36,164 bases of DNA from an uncultured Brachyspira sp. (GTDB lineage Bacteria; Spirochaetota; Brachyspiria; Brachyspirales; Brachyspiraceae), in the NCBI RefSeq assembly GCF_944390595.1, contig NZ_CALXRN010000148.1, positions 1-36,164 of the forward strand, read 5' to 3'. Each line of letters starts with the position of its first letter. The first letter of the stretch is position 1. Below are positions 7,991 to 15,011 of this stretch, piece after piece. A model generated the notes under the pieces. It ran no database searches and was not told the origin of the DNA. It saw only the letters and a program-made list of their open reading frames with translations. The position numbers and the translations under genes were made by a program.

Positions 7991-9127
7991 ATGAGTGATA
8001 ACAATTTTTTATCAAAAGAATTTATATATAAAAGAGATCCTTCTATTATAAACTCTATAGTAGATTTTATAAAAAATAATATAGAAGATAAAGTAGAAAT
8101 TGGATATAGTGCTTCAAATAAAAAAGTAAATGCAAAATCTCTTTTAAAAGTAATGGCTTTGCTGTCCAAAAACAATAGTAATATTACTATATACTGTTAT
8201 GGAGATAATAAAGAACATAATTTAAATATTATAGAAAATTTTTTGTATGAAAACAAATTTTCTTCTTTAGATGAAGAAATTATAAAACATCAAAAAATAT
8301 ATGATTATGATAAAGAACTTGAAAAAGAAATATTATCCTTAACTCCAGATAGTAAAAAAGTAAATATACAAAATAAAATAAAGCTATTAAAAATAAAAAG
8401 AGAAGTAAAGCATACTGAATATACAGATAGTAAAAATATCATATATATAAAAAATGATGAAAAGAAAGAAATATTTGATTTTATTGATAGTGATATTCTA
8501 CCTATAATAAATAAAATAGCCTCATTCTATGAAATAACTATTCATGATAATTATATAGAAAAACTAAAAAATGACATGATAAACATTTTAAAATTAGAAT
8601 ATATTAAATATTTTTATAAAGATATATTTTTTAATAGTATACAAAAATACTTTATTAATAAATTTGATAAAGCTTATATAAAAAAGATAATGGATGAAGA
8701 ATATATAAAATATACTGAATATGATATTGAATGCATAAATAAAATCATAAAAGACTCAATTAAAACATTTGAGTATATATTAAAAAATAAAAGAGAAATA
8801 TCATTTAATATTCCTGATATATATTTAAAAAATTTAAACTATTCAAATATAAAAAGCAATATAATAAGCATAGTTACTAATTTGTTTATAATATATGAAA
8901 TAGAATACAAACTAATCAATGAAGACTTAATATCATTTGCCTCAAAAATAACTCAATTTATAGGAGAAAATCTTTTATCCGGAATGGGGAGCAGCGGCAA
9001 TATACTAATAGAAAATATAGTAAATTATTTCCAAAAACAATTTGAATATGCCTATATATCTTCCATAATAGGAGAAGATTCTTCAGTTATAGAGTATGAT
9101 TTCAATTATATAAAAAGATTCATATAA
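7991..9127 (+). CDS. Crh-like HPr domain fused to an unrecognised helical region (copy 1)
   Basis: A 378-residue protein. Residues 8-86 align by eye with the PTS phosphocarrier HPr. SIINSIVDFIK sits at helix 1, then KKVNAKSLLKVMAL (44-57) for the HPr Ser46 segment TVNLKSIMGVMSL, then an ITIYCYGDN strand and a final helix. The catalytic loop GxHARPA is absent (here YKRDPSI, no His), while the Ser46 equivalent Ser50 is kept. Phosphotransfer through His is therefore excluded, but regulatory Ser phosphorylation, as in Bacillus Crh, is possible. Residues 100-378 are Lys/Ile/Asn-rich and helical, and I do not recognise them. A paralogue follows 106 bases downstream. No signal peptide, so probably cytoplasmic. 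Confidence 0.6.
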   Translation: MSDNNFLSKEFIYKRDPSIINSIVDFIKNNIEDKVEIGYSASNKKVNAKSLLKVMALLSKNNSNITIYCYGDNKEHNLNIIENFLYENKFSSLDEEIIKHQKIYDYDKELEKEILSLTPDSKKVNIQNKIKLLKIKREVKHTEYTDSKNIIYIKNDEKKEIFDFIDSDILPIINKIASFYEITIHDNYIEKLKNDMINILKLEYIKYFYKDIFFNSIQKYFINKFDKAYIKKIMDEEYIKYTEYDIECINKIIKDSIKTFEYILKNKREISFNIPDIYLKNLNYSNIKSNIISIVTNLFIIYEIEYKLINEDLISFASKITQFIGENLLSGMGSSGNILIENIVNYFQKQFEYAYISSIIGEDSSVIEYDFNYIKRFI

Positions 9128-9161
9128 TTAAAAAAATAAATATGTTTATACACATAAAATA

Positions 9162-9190
9162 TTGATTTAATGCAATATATATATTATATT
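9162..9190 (+). promoter_or_regulatory. Promoter of the second HPr-like gene
   Basis: TTGATT (9162-9167), 17-base spacer and TATATT (9185-9190). It gives the second paralogue its own transcript and shares the TTGATTTA -35 context with the promoter of the first copy. Confidence 0.45.
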
Positions 9191-9233
9191 TATAATAAGA
9201 GTGTTTTGTAATATAAAATATAAGGGTAAATTT

Positions 9234-10406
9234 ATGGAAGAGTTTATATCTAAAGAATTTGAATGCCGAAACCGTTATGCTTCTGATAATAAAATAATTA
9301 ATTCTATCGTTGATTTTTTAAGAACCATAGAAGATAAAATAGAAATAGAAAATAAAAACGGAAAAAGAGTTAATGCTAAATCTTTTGTAAAAATGATGGG
9401 GCTTGATATAGAATATGGATATAAATTCACATTATATGTATATGGAAACGATAGAGAAAATAATTTAAAAAGAATAGAAGAATTATTAGAAAAAAAAGAA
9501 TTTTACAGCTTAGAAAAAATTGAAAAATTAGAAAAAGAAGAAGAATCAAAAGAAAATAAATTATTAGAAGAAGAAATACTGCATTTTACTGCGGAAGATA
9601 AAAAAGAAATTATAAAAAATGATATAGAAAATAAAGTAAAACTATTAAAAGAAAAAAGAGACTCAATTCATTTAGAACCTTTAAATTTAGATAATAATAT
9701 TATTTATATAAAAAATAATGATAAAACAGCAATTATAGATGTTATTAATAATAATATATACAATTCAATAAAAAAACTTTCTTCACATTATGAAATTCCA
9801 ATAAATGAAACAGATTTAAAAAATTTTTTATCTAAATTAGTAAATATAATAGAAGAAAAAGAAATGAAATACTTTTATATTTATTTATTTTCAAGCAATG
9901 TAAAAAAATATTTTTATAATCAATTCGATACCATTTTCATAAAAAAACTTGCAGAGGCAGAATGTTTGCCTAATACAGATTACAATATTGAAATTAATAA
10001 TAATTTTGTAGAGGAATCTATAAAAAGTTTAGACTATGTTCTTGAAGATAAAAGAAAGTCAGCAGATTATTCTATAGACATTTATATGATTGCCAATACT
10101 TCTAATCTTACTATGGATATTTTTAGAATTATTAATATTGTCCAAAATATAGGAAAAATTTATGAAATCAAATCAAGCATTACTGATAATATTATTGAAA
10201 AAATAAGATTAAGCTATGAAGATAGAAAGAAAAACAATATTGATAATCCTTTTCATAATGAAGAATATTTAGATAATATAAAAGAGTTTAAAGATTATTT
10301 CCAAAAAGAGTTTGAGGAGCTTTATGTATCTAATGTACTTGAGAATAACGATAAAAAATTAAATATTGATTATAAGTATGTAAATAGACTCATAAGGAGG
10401 TTATAA
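9234..10406 (+). CDS. Crh-like HPr domain fused to an unrecognised helical region (copy 2)
   Basis: A 390-residue paralogue of the preceding gene. I chose the ATG at 9234 because AAGGG lies at 9222-9226 and the protein then starts in register with copy 1; a GTG at 9201 has no RBS. Residues 6-86 are HPr-like: IINSIVDFLR, then GKRVNAKSFVKMMGL (43-57) matching the HPr Ser46 segment, then FTLYVYGND and a terminal helix. Ser50 is conserved; the active His loop is replaced by RYASDNK. Both copies share motifs along the full length (NIIYIKN near 165, a YEI motif, KYFY, YFQKxFExxYxS, and a DYxYxxRxI ending). The stop abuts the ATG of the phosphoesterase gene, so the two are translationally coupled. 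Confidence 0.6.
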   Translation: MEEFISKEFECRNRYASDNKIINSIVDFLRTIEDKIEIENKNGKRVNAKSFVKMMGLDIEYGYKFTLYVYGNDRENNLKRIEELLEKKEFYSLEKIEKLEKEEESKENKLLEEEILHFTAEDKKEIIKNDIENKVKLLKEKRDSIHLEPLNLDNNIIYIKNNDKTAIIDVINNNIYNSIKKLSSHYEIPINETDLKNFLSKLVNIIEEKEMKYFYIYLFSSNVKKYFYNQFDTIFIKKLAEAECLPNTDYNIEINNNFVEESIKSLDYVLEDKRKSADYSIDIYMIANTSNLTMDIFRIINIVQNIGKIYEIKSSITDNIIEKIRLSYEDRKKNNIDNPFHNEEYLDNIKEFKDYFQKEFEELYVSNVLENNDKKLNIDYKYVNRLIRRL

Positions 10407-11102
10407 ATGAAAATTGCTGTTATTGGTGATTTACATGGAAAAAACTGCTGGAAAAAATTGCTTGAAGGTAAATTTGATAGTTTTGATAAGATTGTATTTA
10501 TGGGTGATTATAGTGATGACAGCTGGGTTACTTTCAGTGATGATGAAATAATAGATAATTTAAATGAAGTAATAGAATTCAAGAAAAATCATAATAATAA
10601 TGTTGAGCTATTAGTAGGAAACCATGATTTTCAATATATAGTAGGCTACCCTACTGCAAGCAGATACAGAAAAAGTTATGCCAAAGAAATGCATAAGATA
10701 TTTAATGATAATGCAGATATATTTAAAATTATACATATAGAAAATGATCATATATTTACACATGCAGGCATAACAAACGGATGGATTGATTATATAAAAA
10801 GCAAATATAAAATAAAAGATATAAATATTAATAATGTTTATGATGTTGTAAATATAGTTTATAAAAATGATAAAGACGACTGCAATATTGCTTCATTCAG
10901 ACGAGGCGGTATAAATGAATTTGCAGGCATATTATGGTCAGACACTCAAGATTTGCTTGATGATGCTTGGAATGGTTATAATCAGGTTGTAGGGCATAAT
11001 AGAATAAAACCAGGAAGTGCTATAAAAAAAGATAATTATATTATTTATATGAGCGACCATTTTGATACAGATCAAAATAAATTATTAGTTTTAGATATAT
11101 AA
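10407..11102 (+). CDS. PPP-type metallophosphoesterase
   Basis: A 231-residue calcineurin-like phosphoesterase with the family's dimetal motifs in order: GDLHG (7-11), GDYSDD (33-38), GNHDF (about 72-76), HAGI (about 119) and GHNRIKPGS near the C-terminus. The second motif carries Asp where PPP phosphatases have the phosphate-binding Arg of GDxVDR, so its substrate class is uncertain. A full AAGGAGG RBS (10394-10400) lies within the end of the preceding gene. Its ATG directly follows that gene's stop, so it is likely made with the second HPr-like protein. It could be a protein phosphatase for it (inference). Confidence 0.8.
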   Translation: MKIAVIGDLHGKNCWKKLLEGKFDSFDKIVFMGDYSDDSWVTFSDDEIIDNLNEVIEFKKNHNNNVELLVGNHDFQYIVGYPTASRYRKSYAKEMHKIFNDNADIFKIIHIENDHIFTHAGITNGWIDYIKSKYKIKDININNVYDVVNIVYKNDKDDCNIASFRRGGINEFAGILWSDTQDLLDDAWNGYNQVVGHNRIKPGSAIKKDNYIIYMSDHFDTDQNKLLVLDI

Positions 11103-11118
11103 TTTTTAAGGAGTTTAT

Positions 11119-11406
11119 ATGTTTCCAGATAAATCACCTTTTCACTATAAATGCAGAAACTGCGGATATTTTTTTACTTCTGATAAAAACCTGCATGCTC
11201 CTTCTGGTCTCTCATCCGTTTCATTAGATTTTGACAATAAAATTGAAACAGATGAAAATGGTAATGAAATATATAAAATTGAATCAAATAAAAATAATAA
11301 AAAAGAATCATTTTTTGATAAAATATTTAAAAAATTATCATACCCTAAATGTCCGAAATGCAATGAACATGCTGTTGTAAGCGTTGATTATATGGTTCAT
11401 AAATAA
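11119..11406 (+). CDS. Small zinc-ribbon protein
   Basis: A 95-residue protein with two CxxC pairs, CRNC (12-15) and CPKC (78-81), at either end of a charged Asp/Glu/Lys/Asn-rich middle. This is a split zinc ribbon in which the pairs would coordinate one Zn. An AAGGAG RBS lies about 8 bases before the ATG and only 16 bases separate it from the phosphoesterase gene, so it is probably in the same operon. No enzymatic motif or membrane segment is visible. A nucleic-acid or protein-binding role is possible; the specific function is unknown. Confidence 0.6.
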   Translation: MFPDKSPFHYKCRNCGYFFTSDKNLHAPSGLSSVSLDFDNKIETDENGNEIYKIESNKNNKKESFFDKIFKKLSYPKCPKCNEHAVVSVDYMVHK

Positions 11407-11435
11407 TTGACTTTTATTATTATTTGTAATATCAT
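11407..11435 (+). promoter_or_regulatory. Candidate promoter of the deacetylase-lysA pair
   Basis: TTGACT (11407-11412), 17-base spacer and TATCAT (11430-11435), about 30 bases upstream of the ATG at 11465. Confidence 0.4.
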
Positions 11436-11464
11436 TAAATATCTTTATTAAGAATGATTTTTTT

Positions 11465-12373
11465 ATGAAAAATATATTTATTTTTATACTTTCTATTATT
11501 ATAATTGCAGTATTCTCATTTACTTTTATTAAAGTTAAAAATAATTATAATATTAGTTTTGAATATACTGACAATAAAAATACTTCTAACAACAATATAA
11601 ATATAACAAAAAAACAGCTCGCAGAAAATGATGTATTCCACTTAGCAGATGTAAATTCTCCTAATATAGTAGAACCTGTATTAAATAATATAAATAAATC
11701 AATAGAAATTAGCAACTGGATTAGTATTATAATAGATGACAGCGGCAATACATTGGATTATATTGATAGATTTTTTAATTTGGCTAATCAATATGATATA
11801 ACATTTGCTGTTTTGCCGGATTCATCTCACAGTATGGATTTTTCACATTATGCCTATAGCAACAATGTAAATGTGATGCTTCATATACCAATGGAAGGAA
11901 GCGACTATTTTGGAGAACAAACATTAATAAGAGTAGATATGAATAAAGATGAAATATTCAAATTACTTGACTATTCATATTCAAGAGTACCTTATGCCAA
12001 TGGAATGAATAATCATACAGGTTCCGTTGCAAGCAAAAACAAAGATGTAGTTTCATATATGCTTGAATATGCTATGGCTAATAATAAATATTTTGTTGAT
12101 TCTTATACAGTTGCTGGAAGTCTTATATACGATATGGCTGTTGAATATGGTGTAAAAACAGCAAAAAGATCTGTATTTCTTGATAATGAAAGAGATTACG
12201 ATTCTATAGTTAAGCAATGGAGAGAATTGATAAGATTATCAAAAGAACATGGCGGAGCAATTGGTATAGGACATTATCAAAGTATAGAAACATTAAATAT
12301 GCTTGAAAACAACTTGCCTATGCTTGAAGAAGAAGGTATAGTAAGCATAAATATAAATGAAATATTAAATTAA
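11465..12373 (+). CDS. Divergent polysaccharide deacetylase family protein (YibQ-like)
   Basis: A 302-residue exported or membrane-anchored protein. Residues 4-22 are a hydrophobic N-terminal segment without a clear cleavage site. From about residue 80 it carries the divergent polysaccharide deacetylase (Polysacc_deac_2, YibQ) motifs in order: ISIIIDDSG, FAVLPDSS, LHIPMEG, GMNNHTGS, FVDSYT, RSVFLDN and IGIGHY. These cover the metal-binding Asp/His positions of the NodB-like fold. The family is periplasmic and presumed to act on cell-wall or envelope polysaccharide, but its substrate is not established. The gene lies 18 bases ahead of lysA and is likely cotranscribed with it. Confidence 0.8.
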   Translation: MKNIFIFILSIIIIAVFSFTFIKVKNNYNISFEYTDNKNTSNNNINITKKQLAENDVFHLADVNSPNIVEPVLNNINKSIEISNWISIIIDDSGNTLDYIDRFFNLANQYDITFAVLPDSSHSMDFSHYAYSNNVNVMLHIPMEGSDYFGEQTLIRVDMNKDEIFKLLDYSYSRVPYANGMNNHTGSVASKNKDVVSYMLEYAMANNKYFVDSYTVAGSLIYDMAVEYGVKTAKRSVFLDNERDYDSIVKQWRELIRLSKEHGGAIGIGHYQSIETLNMLENNLPMLEEEGIVSININEILN

Positions 12374-12391
12374 AGTTTAGAGGGATTATTT

Positions 12392-13630
12392 ATGATTGAT
12401 TACAAAGACAATATTCTTATGTGCGAGGATATAAAATTAATTGATATTGTTAATGAATACAAAACACCTTTTTACATTTACTCAAAAAATAATATTCTTG
12501 AAAAAATAAAAACTTTTAAAGAAGTTTTTTCTGATATAGATGATTTATTGATAGCTTATGCTGTAAAAGCAGAAAATAATTTATCAATACTTAAATTAAT
12601 GGCTCAGGAAGGCATAGGAGCTGATGTAGTATCTATAGGAGAGATTTTAAAATATATAAAAGCTGGAGGAAATGCTAAAAATGTAGTATTTTCAGGTGTT
12701 GGAAAAACAGAAGAAGAGATAAAAAAAGCAATAGAATTAGAAATAAGACGTTTTAATATAGAGTCAATACCTGAAGCTGTAAGAATAAATACTATAGCTA
12801 AAGAACTTAAAAAAACAGTTAAATGTTCTATAAGAATTAATCCTAATGTTGATGCTCATACACATGAAAAAATTACAACAGGAGTTCATGGAAATAAATT
12901 TGGAATAAGCATAAAAACAATAAAAGAGAATGCAGATTTTCTAAAAGGATTAAATAATATAGAAATAGATTCTCTTTCAATGCATATAGGCTCTCAAATA
13001 CTAGATCCTGCCCCATTAAATAAAGCTATAACAGTGATGAAAGGACTTATAGAAGAAGTAAAAAGTATTGGTTTTAATATAAAGGCTGTTGATATAGGCG
13101 GAGGATATGGAGTAAGATATGATAAAAGCTCAAATGGATTTGATTTTGAAAAGTTTAAAAAAGAAAGCATAAATTTATTAAAAGATATGAAATTAAGCAT
13201 CACAACAGAACCCGGAAGATACTTTATTGCAGAGGCTGGTGCTTTGATAATGAAAGTTGAATATGTTAAAGAAGAATGGGGTAAAAAATATATAATATTA
13301 AACGGCGGTATGAATGATTATATAAGAGCTGCTATGTATGATGCTCATAATGAAATAGTTCCTCTTATAAAAAGAGATGGTAAGGAACAATATCAATTCG
13401 TAGGACCTATATGTGAAAGTTCTGATGTTTTTGCAAATGACAGAGAATGCACTACCATAGAAGATGGGGATTACGTTGCTTTAATAGATTCAGGTGCTTA
13501 CGGATTTAGTATGGCAAGCAATTATAATTCAAGAACTTTGATATCTCAGGTAATGATAGATAAGAATAATCACTATATAATAAGAAAACCACAGACATTT
13601 GAAGAAATGATATCTTATGAAATTATTTAA
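12392..13630 (+). CDS. lysA: Diaminopimelate decarboxylase
   Basis: A 412-residue, full-length PLP-dependent fold-III enzyme. It converts meso-diaminopimelate to L-lysine and CO2, the last step of lysine synthesis. The Schiff-base lysine is Lys59 in AYAVKAEN. The N-terminal TIM barrel carries SMHIGSQI and the phosphate-binding GGGYG. The C-terminal part has EPGRYFIAEAG and the subunit-shared CESSDVFANDR loop, which supplies the active-site Cys. Later GAYGFSMASNYNSR matches the substrate-binding Tyr region. RBS GAGGGA precedes the ATG. A strong hairpin follows the gene. The upstream neighbour is the YibQ-like deacetylase, not another lysine gene. Confidence 0.95.
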   Translation: MIDYKDNILMCEDIKLIDIVNEYKTPFYIYSKNNILEKIKTFKEVFSDIDDLLIAYAVKAENNLSILKLMAQEGIGADVVSIGEILKYIKAGGNAKNVVFSGVGKTEEEIKKAIELEIRRFNIESIPEAVRINTIAKELKKTVKCSIRINPNVDAHTHEKITTGVHGNKFGISIKTIKENADFLKGLNNIEIDSLSMHIGSQILDPAPLNKAITVMKGLIEEVKSIGFNIKAVDIGGGYGVRYDKSSNGFDFEKFKKESINLLKDMKLSITTEPGRYFIAEAGALIMKVEYVKEEWGKKYIILNGGMNDYIRAAMYDAHNEIVPLIKRDGKEQYQFVGPICESSDVFANDRECTTIEDGDYVALIDSGAYGFSMASNYNSRTLISQVMIDKNNHYIIRKPQTFEEMISYEII

Positions 13631-13641
13631 TCTTTAGCAAT

Positions 13642-13679
13642 AAAACTAAATAGAATTTTAATATATTCTATTTAGTTTT
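13642..13679. terminator. Bidirectional terminator, lysA / DtxR-family repressor
   Basis: A perfect 15-bp inverted repeat (13642-13656 and 13665-13679) has an 8-base loop and runs into TTTTT. It overlaps the last codons and stop of the convergent repressor gene, so it serves both genes. Confidence 0.8.
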
Positions 13680-14100
13680 TAGCCTCTTTCTCTCTGTTAA
13701 AAATATTTTCTTTTTTACAATAACCGCATAAGAATTCTTTAAATTTATGTACAGTATCTTTACTCATAGCATGCTCTATTAAACAAGCTTCCTCATCTGC
13801 AACTTTCTCATCCACATTTAATACTTTAGTTAAGAAATAATAAAATATTGCATGCCTTTCAGCTATATCTTTTCCTATTGCTCTGCCTGATTCTGTAAGT
13901 TCTATGTCTCCGTAATGCTCATGTTTTATATGACCTAATTTTGAAAGACTTTTAATTGCAGTATTAACACTAGCTTTAGAACGTCCAACTAAATCAGCTA
14001 TATCTGTTATTCTAATGGCTTCTTTAAAATTTTTCTCTACTTCTAAATTGTAGATAGTTTCTAAATAATTTTCTAATATAGGTGTTATTTCTTGTTTCAT
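13672..14100 (-). CDS. DtxR/MntR-family metal-dependent repressor
   Basis: A 142-residue cytoplasmic regulator with an N-terminal winged helix (about 5-65, recognition helix SKASVNTAIKSL) and a metal-binding dimerisation domain (70-122). It lacks the C-terminal SH3 domain of DtxR, so its length is MntR-like. Candidate ligands are Glu14, His83, Cys106, Glu109 and His110. Cys106 is in EACLIEH, the DtxR/IdeR type (Cys-x-x-Glu-His), where MntR has Glu; position 11 is Asn where MntR has Asp8. It ends with a CGYC pair (125-128). Metal choice (Mn or Fe) cannot be read safely. A 7-bp dyad at 14120-14140 just upstream could be its own operator. No transporter target is in this window. Confidence 0.8.
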   Translation of the reverse strand: MKQEITPILENYLETIYNLEVEKNFKEAIRITDIADLVGRSKASVNTAIKSLSKLGHIKHEHYGDIELTESGRAIGKDIAERHAIFYYFLTKVLNVDEKVADEEACLIEHAMSKDTVHKFKEFLCGYCKKENIFNREKEAKN

Positions 14101-14203
14101 AATAGTGATTTTAATATAAAAATATTATAAGTCAATATTTAAATTAAATATTTTTACTTAATTTGAATTAAATTAGTTAATAAAATATTATTGATATTAT
14201 ATT

Positions 14204-14231
14204 TTGACAAAATATGAATTTTTATTATATT
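14204..14231 (+). promoter_or_regulatory. Promoter of the two-component operon
   Basis: TTGACA (14204-14209), 16-base spacer and TATATT (14226-14231). The leader to the ATG at 14312 would be about 75 bases. Another TATAAT lies near 14270. Confidence 0.5.
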
Positions 14232-14311
14232 TATGATAAATAGTTGTATATTTGTAAAAAAAATATATAATTTGTATCAATAAAAATATATTATCCTTGG
14301 TGGTTTTGATT

Positions 14312-14995
14312 ATGGAAAAAGAACTTATTTACTCTGTAGAAGATGATGATAATATAAGAGACCTCATCAAATACACAGTTGAAGAAGCAGGATATACTAT
14401 AGAATGTTTCTCAAATGGTAATGATATGCTCACTGCATTAAAAACAGCCACTCCTAATTTAGTATTGCTTGATATTATGCTTCCTGATATAGAAGGAACA
14501 GAAATATTAAAAGTAATAAGGACAGATTACGCTCATCTTCCTATTAAAGTTATCATGCTTACAGCAAAGGCTAGCGAAATTAATATAGTTACAGGACTTA
14601 ATTTAGGTGCTGATGATTATATTCCTAAACCTTTCTCTGTATTGGAGCTTCTTGCTAGAATAAAGGCAAATTTAAGGAAGAAAGATGTAAGACTTGATGC
14701 TGAAGAGTTGAATTTTGGAGAAATAAAATTAATAGTAAAGAAAAGAAGTGTGTTTGTTGGAGAAAGACAGGTTATATTAACTCAGAAAGAATTTGACCTT
14801 TTAAAGCTCTTAATGGAAAACGCTAATAATGTAGTTGACAGAGATACCATGCTTGAAGAAGTATGGGGTGTAGACCATTCTATGGAAACTAGAACTATTG
14901 ACATGCATATAAAATCTATTAGACAGAAATTGGATTTACAAAAAGAAAATATCATAACTGTCAGAGGCATGGGCTATAAATTAACAGAAATATAA
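14312..14995 (+). CDS. OmpR/PhoB-family response regulator
   Basis: A 227-residue regulator counted from the ATG at 14312; a TTG at 14297 has no supporting RBS. The receiver domain (about 1-115) has the acidic pocket Asp11-Asp12, phosphoacceptor Asp54 in VLLDIMLPD, the Thr in MLTAKAS and the Lys in YIPKPFS. The C-terminal winged-helix DNA-binding domain (about 130-225) has LTQKEFDLLKLL, RTIDMHIKSIRQKL and VRGMGYKL, standard for the OmpR/PhoB class. A histidine kinase of PhoR layout follows 16 bases downstream. PhoB is the closest match by layout, but no phosphate gene is nearby to confirm the signal. Confidence 0.85.
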   Translation: MEKELIYSVEDDDNIRDLIKYTVEEAGYTIECFSNGNDMLTALKTATPNLVLLDIMLPDIEGTEILKVIRTDYAHLPIKVIMLTAKASEINIVTGLNLGADDYIPKPFSVLELLARIKANLRKKDVRLDAEELNFGEIKLIVKKRSVFVGERQVILTQKEFDLLKLLMENANNVVDRDTMLEEVWGVDHSMETRTIDMHIKSIRQKLDLQKENIITVRGMGYKLTEI

Positions 14996-15011
14996 TAATA
15001 TTTAAGAAACT

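Noticed and set aside
9201-9233. GTG start extending the second HPr-like protein by 11 residues
   Set aside because: No RBS precedes it, and the ATG at 9234 has AAGGG at good distance and matches the N-terminus of the paralogue.
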